The notes below the pieces were generated by a model. That model worked only from the letters and a program-made list of their open reading frames with translations, was not told the DNA's origin and did not search any database. Source: CAG-917 sp028724485 (GTDB lineage Bacteria > Bacillota > Clostridia > Christensenellales > CAG-917). Taken from it: a DNA stretch of 29,035 nucleotides. Shown here one piece after another: positions 9,347 to 16,337 of the stretch. The position numbers were made by a program, and so were the translations under genes. How positions within the stretch are numbered: the stretch's first letter is position 1; every line of letters starts with the position of its first letter. The stretch covers positions 1 through 29,035 of the forward strand of contig JAQYCY010000073.1 in assembly GCA_028724485.1 (NCBI GenBank). The letters are read 5' to 3'.

Positions 9347-9802
9347 ATGGCAAAGAGAAACATTATTCAATTACCGGACGAATTACTTCGCAAAAAATGC
9401 CGTGAAGTTACGGCTTTTGACGATAGACTTGCGACTTTACTTGATGATATGAAAGAAACTTTAATTGCCGCCGACGGTGTGGGCTTAGCAGCGCCGCAAG
9501 TTGCCGTCTTAAAAAGAGTGTGCATAGTTATGACAGAGGATTTGTATCTCGAAATGATAAATCCCGTCATTACTTCATCGAAAGGCAAGCAAGAATGGCC
9601 CGAGGGGTGTTTGTCCATAAAAGGTAAAAGGGGCGACGTGGTCAGAGCGAAAGAAATCACTTTTGACGCATACGACAGATTCGGAAACAAATACACGAAA
9701 ACCGTGAGCGATTTTAACGCCGTTGCGTGTCAACACGAAATGGACCACCTTGACGGAATATTGTTTATTGATCGCTGTAAAGCCGAAGATGATGACGAAT
9801 GA
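9347..9802 (+). CDS. def: Peptide deformylase
   Basis: Metalloenzyme that removes the formyl group from N-terminal Met of new proteins. All three motifs are intact: GVGLAAPQ (44-51), EGCLS with ligand Cys88 (86-90), and HEMDH with His130 and His134 plus catalytic Glu131. The 151-residue length is normal. The start has a GGGAGA site about 6 nt upstream. It pairs functionally with fmt, the next gene, although 316 non-coding bases separate them. Confidence 0.97.
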   Translation: MAKRNIIQLPDELLRKKCREVTAFDDRLATLLDDMKETLIAADGVGLAAPQVAVLKRVCIVMTEDLYLEMINPVITSSKGKQEWPEGCLSIKGKRGDVVRAKEITFDAYDRFGNKYTKTVSDFNAVACQHEMDHLDGILFIDRCKAEDDDE

Positions 9803-10118
9803 TTTTTGTTGAAACCGAAAAGTACTTTAAAAATCTGCTGATTTTAGAATACTTTTGCAAAAATTATGCTAAAATCGGTGTCTTCTTACTATAAAGTATT
9901 GATTACGGCGATGAATTATTGGTTTTGACAGATAATAACTAATTTGTTGTTTTGGGTAGATGAGTTATTGTTTTTACGATAGCGTATCGTTTTAACAATA
10001 AACATTAGTTTGTCGATAATAGCGAAATATTTAAGTTTGACTTGATTATATGCGTAAATATGCAAATGTATAGCATTGCTTAATAACTTCGTATAATTCG
10101 TATAAAACAGGAGCAAAA
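9803..10118. other. AT-rich intergenic region between def and fmt
   Basis: This 316-nt gap has no supported gene. It holds a 15-bp word TTTGACAGATAATAA (9924-9938) that recurs exactly at 12392-12406. It also holds a two-part inverted repeat (9968-9998) and a TTTGTCGATAATAGCG stretch (around 10008-10024) resembling the 47-bp repeats near 15139-15350. fmt has its own CAGGAG ribosome site. A TATAAT occurs near 10091-10096, but no -35 at suitable spacing was found. Confidence 0.6.
9968..9998. repeat. Two-part inverted repeat upstream of fmt
   Basis: TTGTT, TTT, ACGATA, GCG, TATCGT, TTT, AACAA. The inner 6-bp and outer 5-bp arms are perfectly complementary around a GCG centre, separated by symmetric TTT/TTT gaps. 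It could be an operator for a dimeric regulator or an RNA hairpin. No U tract follows, so it is not a typical terminator. Confidence 0.5.
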
Positions 10119-11048
10119 ATGAACGTAATTTTTATGGGAACGGCGGATTTTTCCGCAAACGTCCTTGAAAAATTGAATAGTGAGTTTAAAGTTTCCGCAG
10201 TCGTAACGGGACTTGATAAACCGAGCGGAAGAGGAAACAGCGTTATATTTTCGGCTGTTAAAAACAAGGCGTTAGAGCTTGGTTTGCCCCTTTTGCAATA
10301 TGAAAAAGTTAGTCGCGGCGGACTTGAAGACATAAAAAGTTTAAATCCCGACGTAATAGTTACGGCGGCTTTCGGACAAATTTTATCCGACGAGTTTTTG
10401 GCGATTCCTACAATCGGAACGCTCAACGTTCATGCTTCGCTACTTCCTAAATATCGTGGAAGTTCGCCGATTCAAACGGCAATTATAAACGACGAAAAAG
10501 AAACGGGCGTAACCATTATGCGAACGGTGAGAGAGGTCGACGCAGGCGATATTTTGCTTGCAAAAACAATCGAAATAGGCAATTCGACCGCCGGTGAATT
10601 GTTTGACAAACTCAGCATTTTGGGTGGCGAAGCTATATGCGAAGCTCTCCGCTTAATTGAAAGCGGAAAAGCGGTTTTTAAAAAGCAAGACGCATCGAAA
10701 GCCACGTTTTGTAAATTTTTCACAAGAGCCGACGGACTTATCGATTTTAATAAATCGGCAAGAGAGCTCGATTGCTTTATGCGCGGCGTAACTCCTTGGC
10801 CGTCCGCATTTTCTCAAATAAACGGTCAAACGATAAAGTTTTTTAAAATGACGCCTGTCGACGGAAAAATCGACGGCTATAAAAACGGCGAAATAATCGC
10901 CGCCGATTTAAAGAACGGACTTATCGTAAAATGCGCCGATTCGCTACTAAAAGTCGACGAAATTCAAGCGCAGAATGCAAAAAGAATGGCGACCGTTGAA
11001 TATTTAAAAGGTCATAAATTTGAAGTCGGAAGCGTTTTCGGAGAATAA
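10119..11048 (+). CDS. fmt: Methionyl-tRNA formyltransferase
   Basis: Formylates initiator Met-tRNA with 10-formyl-tetrahydrofolate. The catalytic triad is visible as Asn103 and His105 in NVHASLLPKYRG and Asp141 in REVDAGDI, equivalent to E. coli N106, H108 and D144. The N-terminal Rossmann-like half begins MNVIFMGTADFS, and the C-terminal OB-like domain follows TPWPSAF. The 309-residue length is normal. A CAGGAG site lies 6 nt before the ATG. The rsmB ATG follows its stop with no gap. Confidence 0.97.
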   Translation: MNVIFMGTADFSANVLEKLNSEFKVSAVVTGLDKPSGRGNSVIFSAVKNKALELGLPLLQYEKVSRGGLEDIKSLNPDVIVTAAFGQILSDEFLAIPTIGTLNVHASLLPKYRGSSPIQTAIINDEKETGVTIMRTVREVDAGDILLAKTIEIGNSTAGELFDKLSILGGEAICEALRLIESGKAVFKKQDASKATFCKFFTRADGLIDFNKSARELDCFMRGVTPWPSAFSQINGQTIKFFKMTPVDGKIDGYKNGEIIAADLKNGLIVKCADSLLKVDEIQAQNAKRMATVEYLKGHKFEVGSVFGE

Positions 11049-12293
11049 ATGGAATATATTGAAACCGCCTATAAGGCTTTAAGCGATATATATATGAAAG
11101 GAGCGTATCTCGATGCCGCAATGGCAAAAATCGAGATTTCTCCCGTTGCGACGAAAATTATTTACGGCGTACTTGAAAAAGACACTCAGCTTAATTTTGT
11201 CATTTCTTCGCTTGTAAAAGAGCCGCCTAAAACTTCGGTTTTGGTTTCGCTTAAAATCGGCGCGTACTGTTTGTTGTATATGGATTCGATTCCCGATTAT
11301 GCCATAGTCAACGGCGTTGTCGAGTTCGTCAAAAAACAAGGCAAGACAGGAGTAAGTGGTTTTGTAAATGCGGTTTTAAAGAAGGTTGCAAGGCGTGAAT
11401 TTAAAGTCCCGACGGGTGAGCTTGAAAAGCTCGCGTACGATACGTCAAAGCCCGTTTGGTTTGTAAAAAAGGTTATTAAACAATTCGGAAAGGACGCTGC
11501 GAAAGAAATTTTAAACGAACAGCCTTTTGAACTCGAACATATCAGAAACAATTCAAGACTTTGCACGCTTAGTCAAATTGAAAAAACGTTGTCGGCGGAA
11601 GCGGTTGAGTATACAAAAAGCATGGCAGGCGGTCTTAACGTAAGAAACTGTAAAGCTGTCAAAAATATGTTTAGTGACGGAGCTATTACATATCAATCGC
11701 CGTCATCGATGACGGTTGTTCAGGCATTAAAGCCATACGGCAACGTGCTTGATTTATGTGCCGCTCCGGGCGGAAAGACCGTTTATGCGGCGGAAATGAA
11801 CAAGGGCGGTTTTGTCACCGCTTGCGACATTAGCGACGCAAAGGTCAAACAAATAAAAAGTTATTTAAAAAGAATGATGATTACGAACGTCGAAACGAAG
11901 GTCAACGACGCAGCAAAGTTTAACGATGAATTTGTCGGAAAATTCGATTGCGTACTTGTTGACGCTCCGTGCAGTTGCTACGGAACAATGCGTAAGCACC
12001 CCGACGTCTTTTTAAGACATGACGAAAATACTATAAAACAAATGGCGGCTACGCAAAAAAAGATTTTGCTTAACGCCGAGAAATATTTAAAAAAGGGCGG
12101 AACGCTTGTCTATTCGACTTGCACTATATTTGACGAAGAAAACGCTTGCAATGTAAAATACATACTCGAAAACTCGGTTTTAAAACTCGATAAAATAGAT
12201 TTGCCGTTTGACGGCGCCGAAAACGGGACGATAACAATACTTCCTAAAGAAGAATGGGACGGCTTTTTTATCGCAAGATTCGTTAAAAAATAA
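11049..12293 (+). CDS. rsmB: 16S rRNA m5C967 methyltransferase RsmB
   Basis: SAM-dependent enzyme of the RsmB/Sun family, predicted to make 5-methylcytosine in 16S rRNA. The N-terminal NusB-like helical domain (about 1-140) includes NGVVEFVKKQGK and VNAVLKKVARRE. The C-terminal Rossmann methyltransferase has SAM motif VLDLCAAPGGKT, the Pro-Cys motif VDAPCSCYGTMRKHPD and the catalytic YSTCTI. The usual D-A-P-C-S-G-x-G reads D-A-P-C-S-C-Y-G, but both catalytic cysteines are kept. The 414-residue length is slightly short. It starts directly after fmt. Confidence 0.93.
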   Translation: MEYIETAYKALSDIYMKGAYLDAAMAKIEISPVATKIIYGVLEKDTQLNFVISSLVKEPPKTSVLVSLKIGAYCLLYMDSIPDYAIVNGVVEFVKKQGKTGVSGFVNAVLKKVARREFKVPTGELEKLAYDTSKPVWFVKKVIKQFGKDAAKEILNEQPFELEHIRNNSRLCTLSQIEKTLSAEAVEYTKSMAGGLNVRNCKAVKNMFSDGAITYQSPSSMTVVQALKPYGNVLDLCAAPGGKTVYAAEMNKGGFVTACDISDAKVKQIKSYLKRMMITNVETKVNDAAKFNDEFVGKFDCVLVDAPCSCYGTMRKHPDVFLRHDENTIKQMAATQKKILLNAEKYLKKGGTLVYSTCTIFDEENACNVKYILENSVLKLDKIDLPFDGAENGTITILPKEEWDGFFIARFVKK

Positions 12294-12590
12294 TGTATGC
12301 TTCGATTAGCTTTTGTAACCGACGTCGCTATTGTTATCGAACATTGCTTTTAAACCTGTTGTCAAATTTTAAATAAGTGTTGACTATTATGTTTGACAGA
12401 TAATAATTTAAAGTGTTTCGGTTAAAAACAGATGGCAATCATACGGTGATGTGGTTGTTTCAAGTGACGGTTTATCAAAATTTTAACCGTTTATAAAAAT
12501 CGAATAAGCTATATTTAAGCGCTTTGCTCTAAGGTAATTTGTCGAAATAATCGCTTAAACAATAATATAAACAAAAAAAAAAGGCAAAAA
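12294..12590. other. Intergenic region where Bacillus carries prpC-prkC-proximal sequence
   Basis: This 297-nt gap has no supported ORF. It repeats the word TTTGACAGATAATAA (12392-12406) from the def-fmt gap. A 6-bp inverted repeat ACGGTT/AACCGT (12467-12472 with 12485-12490) is followed by weak T-rich sequence. Only weak promoter-like hexamers (TTGTCG at 12539, ATAATA about 17 nt on) precede rlmN. Confidence 0.5.
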
Positions 12591-13619
12591 ATGAAGATAC
12601 TTGCAGATTACGACATAAACGAATTGACGGAAATTCTGTCTGACCAAAAAAAATACGTTGCGAGTCAGGTTTTTTCATTTTGCCATAACGGAAAAAACAT
12701 AGACGAGATGACTTCTCTTTCAAAAGATTTGCGCGACAAACTCAAAACGGAGTATTCCGCAAACGGAATCGAAATTTTGAAAGAATTTAAAGGAAAAGAA
12801 GGGACAAGCAAGTTTCTTTTGAAACTATTAGACGATGAGCTTATAGAGTGCGTTTTTATGCAAAACAATTACGGAAATACGATTTGCGTATCTACGCAAG
12901 TCGGTTGTAGAATGGGGTGCAAGTTTTGCGCGTCAGGCAAAGACGGACTTTGCCGCAATTTATCAGCGGGCGAAATCTTGGGACAAATTGTCGTCGTCAA
13001 TCGCTATATGGGCGGAACGACAAAGGAGCGTAAAATTACTAACGTTGTTTTGATGGGAAGCGGCGAACCGCTGGATAATTATGACAACGTTTTAAAGTTT
13101 TTGTCGTTGCTTGGGGAAGAGAAAGGGATAAATATCAGCGAAAGGAACGTGTCTTTATCAACATGCGGTTTATGCGACAAGGTTTATGCGCTTGCGGACA
13201 GCGGACATCATCCAACGCTTACTTTTTCCCTTCACGCTCCGAATGATGAAATAAGGCGAGAAATTATGCCGATTGCAAAGAAATATTCGGTTGTCGATAT
13301 CGCAAAGGCGGCAAAATATTATTTTGAAAAAACGGGAAGGCGAGTCATTTTTGAATATTCGTTGATGGACGGGGTGAATGACAAAGTCGAACACGCAAAA
13401 GCTCTTTCGAATTTACTTAAAGGCTTTCCGTGCCATGTCAATCTTATAAGACTGAATAAAATCGATAAAGGCGCTCTGAAACCGAGCATGAGCGCAAATC
13501 AGTTTAAATCCGAACTCGAAAAATTAGGTATGTCGGTCACTATAAGACGAAGCTTAGGCAGCGACGTCGAAGGCGCTTGCGGACAGCTGAAAAGAAGGTA
13601 TTTATGCAAGGACGAATAA
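12591..13619 (+). CDS. rlmN: 23S rRNA adenine-C2 methyltransferase RlmN
   Basis: Radical SAM enzyme that methylates C2 of A2503 in 23S rRNA; family members also modify A37 in some tRNAs. The [4Fe-4S] motif C-x3-C-x2-C is at Cys106, Cys110 and Cys113. The methyl-carrying Cys99 (ICVSTQ) and the C-terminal catalytic Cys330 (GACGQL) are at the right spacing. The SAM-contact motif normally reading M-G-M-G-E-P is M-G-S-G-E-P here. The 342-residue length is normal. An AAAGG site precedes the ATG. Its end overlaps rsgA by 16 nt; in Bacillus prpC and prkC lie between these two genes. Confidence 0.96.
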   Translation: MKILADYDINELTEILSDQKKYVASQVFSFCHNGKNIDEMTSLSKDLRDKLKTEYSANGIEILKEFKGKEGTSKFLLKLLDDELIECVFMQNNYGNTICVSTQVGCRMGCKFCASGKDGLCRNLSAGEILGQIVVVNRYMGGTTKERKITNVVLMGSGEPLDNYDNVLKFLSLLGEEKGINISERNVSLSTCGLCDKVYALADSGHHPTLTFSLHAPNDEIRREIMPIAKKYSVVDIAKAAKYYFEKTGRRVIFEYSLMDGVNDKVEHAKALSNLLKGFPCHVNLIRLNKIDKGALKPSMSANQFKSELEKLGMSVTIRRSLGSDVEGACGQLKRRYLCKDE

Positions 13620-14443
13620 TCAAAATCGTATCAAACGTATATACGGTCGACACGGAAAACGGCGTTTATAATTGCGTTGTGAGAAAACGCATAAAGAACG
13701 ACGTAAAACCTGTTGTCGGTGACATCGTCGAGGTTTTAGAAACTTGCGACGCGTTTGTAATCGATGATTTGTATGACCGCAAAAACAGCCTTATAAGACC
13801 TTACGTTGCAAACGTAGACGCGGCGGTCATAGTCGTTTCACCGAAGCCGAAGCCTGATTTTTTGCTTGTCGATAAAGTCATAGTGAACGCAATCGATGAG
13901 AATATCGAGCCCATTATCGTTTGCAATAAAAGCGACGTATCGAAGCTCGATTTAAGCGAGTATAAAAATTCTAAGGTGTTTTATACGTCGGCTAAAACCG
14001 AAGACGGCATTAAAGAGCTTAAAAACTATTTATCGAACAAAACCGTTTGTTTGATAGGTCAATCGGCGGTTGGCAAAAGCAGTCTTATCAACGCTATGGC
14101 AAACCTGAATTTGCAAACGGGCGGACTTGCCAAAAAGACAGAACGCGGAAAGCATACGACAAGACAAACCGAACTTATAAAATGCGATGATTTTTGGGTT
14201 ATCGACACTTGCGGCTTTTCGCTTTTGAACACGATTGATATAAAGCCCGAAGAGCTTCGACTTTATTATGAGGAATTTTTAAGTTATGCAGACGGGTGCC
14301 GATATCACGGCTGTACGCATACGACGGAGCCGGATTGTGAAATAATAAGGCGAGTAGGCGTTGATATTCCGAAAGGCAGATACGAAAGATACGTTGAAAT
14401 ATTCAAAGAACTCGAAGAAAAAAGGAGAAAAAAGTATGACTAA
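13604..14443 (+). CDS. rsgA: Ribosome small-subunit biogenesis GTPase RsgA
   Basis: Circularly permuted GTPase acting late in 30S maturation. The N-terminal OB fold (about 1-70) is followed by permuted G motifs: NKSD (108-111), TSAKT (118-122), P-loop GQSAVGKSS (152-160) and DTCGF (201-205). The C-terminal zinc site is Cys232, Cys237, His239 and Cys245. I chose ATG 13604, which has GAAGG 5 nt upstream and gives the family-like N-terminus MQGRIIKI; the frame could start earlier at 13577. The 279-residue length is close to normal. The rpe start overlaps its last codons. Confidence 0.96.
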   Translation: MQGRIIKIVSNVYTVDTENGVYNCVVRKRIKNDVKPVVGDIVEVLETCDAFVIDDLYDRKNSLIRPYVANVDAAVIVVSPKPKPDFLLVDKVIVNAIDENIEPIIVCNKSDVSKLDLSEYKNSKVFYTSAKTEDGIKELKNYLSNKTVCLIGQSAVGKSSLINAMANLNLQTGGLAKKTERGKHTTRQTELIKCDDFWVIDTCGFSLLNTIDIKPEELRLYYEEFLSYADGCRYHGCTHTTEPDCEIIRRVGVDIPKGRYERYVEIFKELEEKRRKKYD

Positions 14444-15086
14444 ACCGCTTGTTGCGCCGTCGATTTTGTCGGCAGACTTTGCGAATATGGAAAAAGCCGC
14501 TTTAGACGTTAGAAAATGGGGCGGCGATTGGCTTCACTGCGACGTTATGGACGGCGTTTTTGTGCCGAATATAACTTTTGGAATGCCGATGGTTAAAGCT
14601 CTTGACAGAGTTACCGATATGACTCTCGACGTGCATCTGATGATAACCGAGCCTGAAAAATACGTCGAAAGATTTTGCGACGTGGGAGCCGATTTCGTAA
14701 CTTTTCACGTTGACGCATCTAAAAACGTTGACGGAGCATTGGACGCAATCAAAGCAAAAGGCAAAAAATGCGGACTTGTGCTTAACCCCGACAAACCTTT
14801 GTCGCTTGTTAAGCCGTATATCGATAAAATCGATATGCTTCTTATAATGAGCGTATATGCAGGTTTCGGCGGTCAAAAGTTTATTCCCGAATCGGTACAA
14901 AAGCTAAAAGACGCCAAAAAACTTATCGGCGACAGAAACGTGTTGCTCGAAATTGACGGCGGAGTGGGTGAAGACAACGCAAAGGAAATTATCGCCGCAG
15001 GGGCGGACGTGTTAGTTGCAGGCTCATCGGTGTTTGGTTCAAAAAATCCCGAAAAGGTTATTTCTGCATTAAAAGGCATAGAATAA
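14436..15086 (+). CDS. rpe: Ribulose-phosphate 3-epimerase
   Basis: Interconverts ribulose 5-phosphate and xylulose 5-phosphate in the pentose phosphate pathway. This is a TIM barrel with metal ligands His34, Asp36, His67 and Asp174. APSILSADF and VMDGVFVPNITFG are standard. The phosphate-side loop usually reading M-S-V-N-P-G-F-G-G-Q is M-S-V-Y-A-G-F-G-G-Q here. The start is ATG 14436, inside the end of rsgA, with a strong AAAGGAG site; it gives 216 residues, the usual length. An upstream in-frame ATG (14361) would add 25 unrelated residues. Last gene of the yicC-started operon. Confidence 0.96.
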   Translation: MTKPLVAPSILSADFANMEKAALDVRKWGGDWLHCDVMDGVFVPNITFGMPMVKALDRVTDMTLDVHLMITEPEKYVERFCDVGADFVTFHVDASKNVDGALDAIKAKGKKCGLVLNPDKPLSLVKPYIDKIDMLLIMSVYAGFGGQKFIPESVQKLKDAKKLIGDRNVLLEIDGGVGEDNAKEIIAAGADVLVAGSSVFGSKNPEKVISALKGIE

Positions 15087-15138
15087 CCGAAATTGTTCGG
15101 AAACCGTTTAGTAATATGGCATTTATATGTTTTTACAC

Positions 15139-15350
15139 GGCAATTTAACCTATTGTCGATGAGCATTGACCGCTTGTCGATAGGATAGCAGTTTAATTTT
15201 AAGGTATGTAATTAACTGATTTATCGATAATATAACCGTTTTATTTAAAAGTTTGCAATTAACCGATTTATCGATAATATAATAGTTGTATTTAAAGGTT
15301 TGCAATTAACCGCTTGTCGATAATATAGCCGTTTTTTAAAATTAACCGAT
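15139..15350. repeat. Degenerate 47-bp tandem repeat after rpe
   Basis: Three consecutive 47-nt units (15161-15207, 15208-15254, 15255-15301), a shortened unit (15302 to about 15339) and partial copies on both sides (15139-15160 and from 15340). Units share the core ATTAACCG-ATTT/CTTG-TCGATAATAT followed by a G/T-rich stretch and TTTAAA. The copies diverge by several bases each. No ORF runs through them. Spacers equal the repeat period and vary, so this is not a CRISPR array. Function unknown. Confidence 0.8.
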
Positions 15351-15357
15351 TTGTATG

Positions 15358-15381
15358 AAAGAGAGCGTCAGCTCTCTTTTT
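15358..15381. terminator. Two-way intrinsic terminator between rpe and spoVM
   Basis: Perfect 9-bp stem AAAGAGAGC (15358-15366) and GCTCTCTTT (15371-15379) with a 4-nt loop GTCA. The + strand has a T run (15377-15381), ending transcripts from rpe. On the minus strand the hairpin ends in CTCTCTTTC and probably also terminates spoVM, whose stop codon is in the loop. Confidence 0.85.
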
Positions 15382-15457
15382 CGGCTTCCTTAGGTCTTTT
15401 AAATAAGCATATAATTTTTTTTATAAACTTTGGCACTTTTATGCAAATGAATTTCAT
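15368..15457 (-). CDS. spoVM: SpoVM-like spore coat anchoring micro-protein
   Basis: This 29-codon gene begins MKFICIKVPKFIKK and ends KRPKEAEKES. Bacillus subtilis SpoVM (26 residues) starts MKFYTIKLPKF, an amphipathic helix that senses positive curvature of the forespore membrane and anchors the coat ATPase SpoIVA. The key Pro9 is kept in KVPKF, as are the basic and hydrophobic alternation and small size. An AAAGGAGG site (15462-15469) lies just before the ATG. Position supports it: in Bacillus spoVM lies between the rpe region and rpmB. Here it is on the minus strand, like rpmB, which has its own terminator between them. It implies a sporulating lineage. Confidence 0.85.
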   Translation of the reverse strand: MKFICIKVPKFIKKIICLFKRPKEAEKES

Positions 15458-15469
15458 AACGCCTCCTTT

Positions 15470-15952
15470 CAATTTATTATATGACGGCAAAATAAAAAGG
15501 TGCGTGTTTTGTAAAAATTTAAATTTTTTTGTAGAATTTTATTTCTATTTCAATCGATGCTACTATGGCGGCGTTTAAGCAGTTTAAATTTAGCCTTTTC
15601 GGAAACAATTTAACCGAGGATTAGAGTGAATGACAAGATAGTATAAAATGAATATAAAAGAGTAATCGTACGAAACGTTAAGTGAAATATGTCACTTGTT
15701 TTGATTGGATTATAATTGCAGAACGCTCGAAAAAACATTAAAACCGAATAAGGATTTAAAGAAAAAAGTTTAACAAAATAATGCTTTAACTAAATAAATC
15801 CTTACTTATCGATGTAGGATTATAAATTTTAAATAATAGCGGTAATGACAGTTATAAACAATCGAATTTGTTTTTAGATATTTCACCATAAGCCATTGTC
15901 TTATGAGAGCGATATCGCGAAAAGCGAAAAAGGGAGCCATTAAAAATAGCAT
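15470..15952. other. Gene-free AT-rich region between spoVM and rpmB
   Basis: I see no credible coding region on either strand in this stretch of about 480 nt. It holds a perfect 10-bp inverted repeat (TAAGGATTTA 15749-15758 with TAAATCCTTA 15795-15804), an AAGTGA/TCACTT inverted repeat (15680-15697) and a 10-bp palindrome GCGATATCGC (15909-15918). A CATATAATA element on the minus strand (15475-15483) precedes spoVM. It should contain the spoVM promoter, but none can be assigned firmly. Confidence 0.5.
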
Positions 15953-15977
15953 AAAAAATGAGCGACAAAATCGCTCA
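15953..15977 (-). terminator. Intrinsic terminator of rpmB
   Basis: Read on the minus strand, the stem TGAGCGA/TCGCTCA (7 bp, loop TTTTG) is followed by six T. It lies 28 nt past the rpmB stop, which separates rpmB transcription from spoVM further on. Confidence 0.85.
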
Positions 15978-16004
15978 TAATTTAAGTCGAATTATTATCG
16001 AAAA

Positions 16005-16196
16005 TTAGGCACGTTTAACTTTATCGCTTCTTAAGCAACGAGTGCAAACGTATTGTGCTTCGACACCGCCGCTTTCTGTGACGACCTTAACTTTTTGTAC
16101 GTTAGGTGCCCAGCTGCGTCTTGTTTTACGATGGCTGTGGCTGACCATATTTCCGCTCATTCTACCTTTGCCGCAAACAGAACATACTTTTGACAT
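16005..16196 (-). CDS. rpmB: 50S ribosomal protein L28 (zinc-binding form)
   Basis: Ribosomal large-subunit protein of 63 residues. It has the L28 signature SGNMVSHSHRKTRRSWAPNV. Two cysteine pairs, Cys5/Cys8 and Cys51/Cys54, form the four-cysteine zinc site of the C+ form; many bacteria also keep a zinc-free paralogue for zinc starvation, not seen here. The ATG has an AGGAGG site with an AT-rich spacer. It is a single-gene unit on the minus strand with its own promoter (16233-16261) and terminator (15953-15977). Confidence 0.97.
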   Translation of the reverse strand: MSKVCSVCGKGRMSGNMVSHSHRKTRRSWAPNVQKVKVVTESGGVEAQYVCTRCLRSDKVKRA

Positions 16197-16232
16197 ATAT
16201 ATATCCTCCTAAAACTCTTTACAACATTGTTG

Positions 16233-16261
16233 ATTTTAGCACTAAACGAAATTTTTAGCAA
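16233..16261 (-). promoter_or_regulatory. Sigma-A promoter of rpmB
   Basis: On the minus strand: TTGCTA (16256-16261), 17-nt spacer, TAAAAT (16233-16238). It predicts a leader of about 30 nt before the rpmB ATG containing the AGGAGG site. Confidence 0.7.
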
Positions 16262-16289
16262 GCATATTTAGGCAAAATCATTCATTTGG

Positions 16290-16318
16290 TTGCAAAAACT
16301 TATAATATATTGTAAAAT
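16290..16318 (+). promoter_or_regulatory. Sigma-A promoter of the yloU-yloV-recG unit
   Basis: TTGCAA (16290-16295), 17-nt spacer, TAAAAT (16313-16318), divergent from the rpmB promoter. The predicted transcript starts near 16325, leaving a very short leader with an AAAGG site before the ATG at 16338. This is a reason to reject the longer reading that begins with the TTG at 16290. Confidence 0.7.
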
Positions 16319-16337
16319 CATTACAAAAGGTAAACTT

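Noticed and set aside
10083..10095. ATAACTTCGTATA, identical to one arm of a loxP site, before fmt.
   Set aside because: There is no second inverted arm at the required 8-bp spacing; TTCGTATA simply repeats in direct orientation. A chance match in AT-rich DNA.
15139..15350. A possible CRISPR array.
   Set aside because: The 47-nt period contains no distinct spacers; the whole unit repeats with drift, and no cas genes are present.
15475..15499. CATATAATA with an upstream AC at 16 nt on the minus strand, resembling a mother-cell (sigma-K/sigma-E) promoter for spoVM.
   Set aside because: Transcription would begin inside the ribosome binding site, leaving almost no leader, and a sigma-E type -35 is not visible. 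Too weak to annotate as a promoter.
15351..15578. A 75-codon + strand frame.
   Set aside because: It starts at the rpe/spoVM terminator, reads antisense through spoVM and is dominated by Phe, Asn and Tyr, as expected for AT-rich non-coding DNA.
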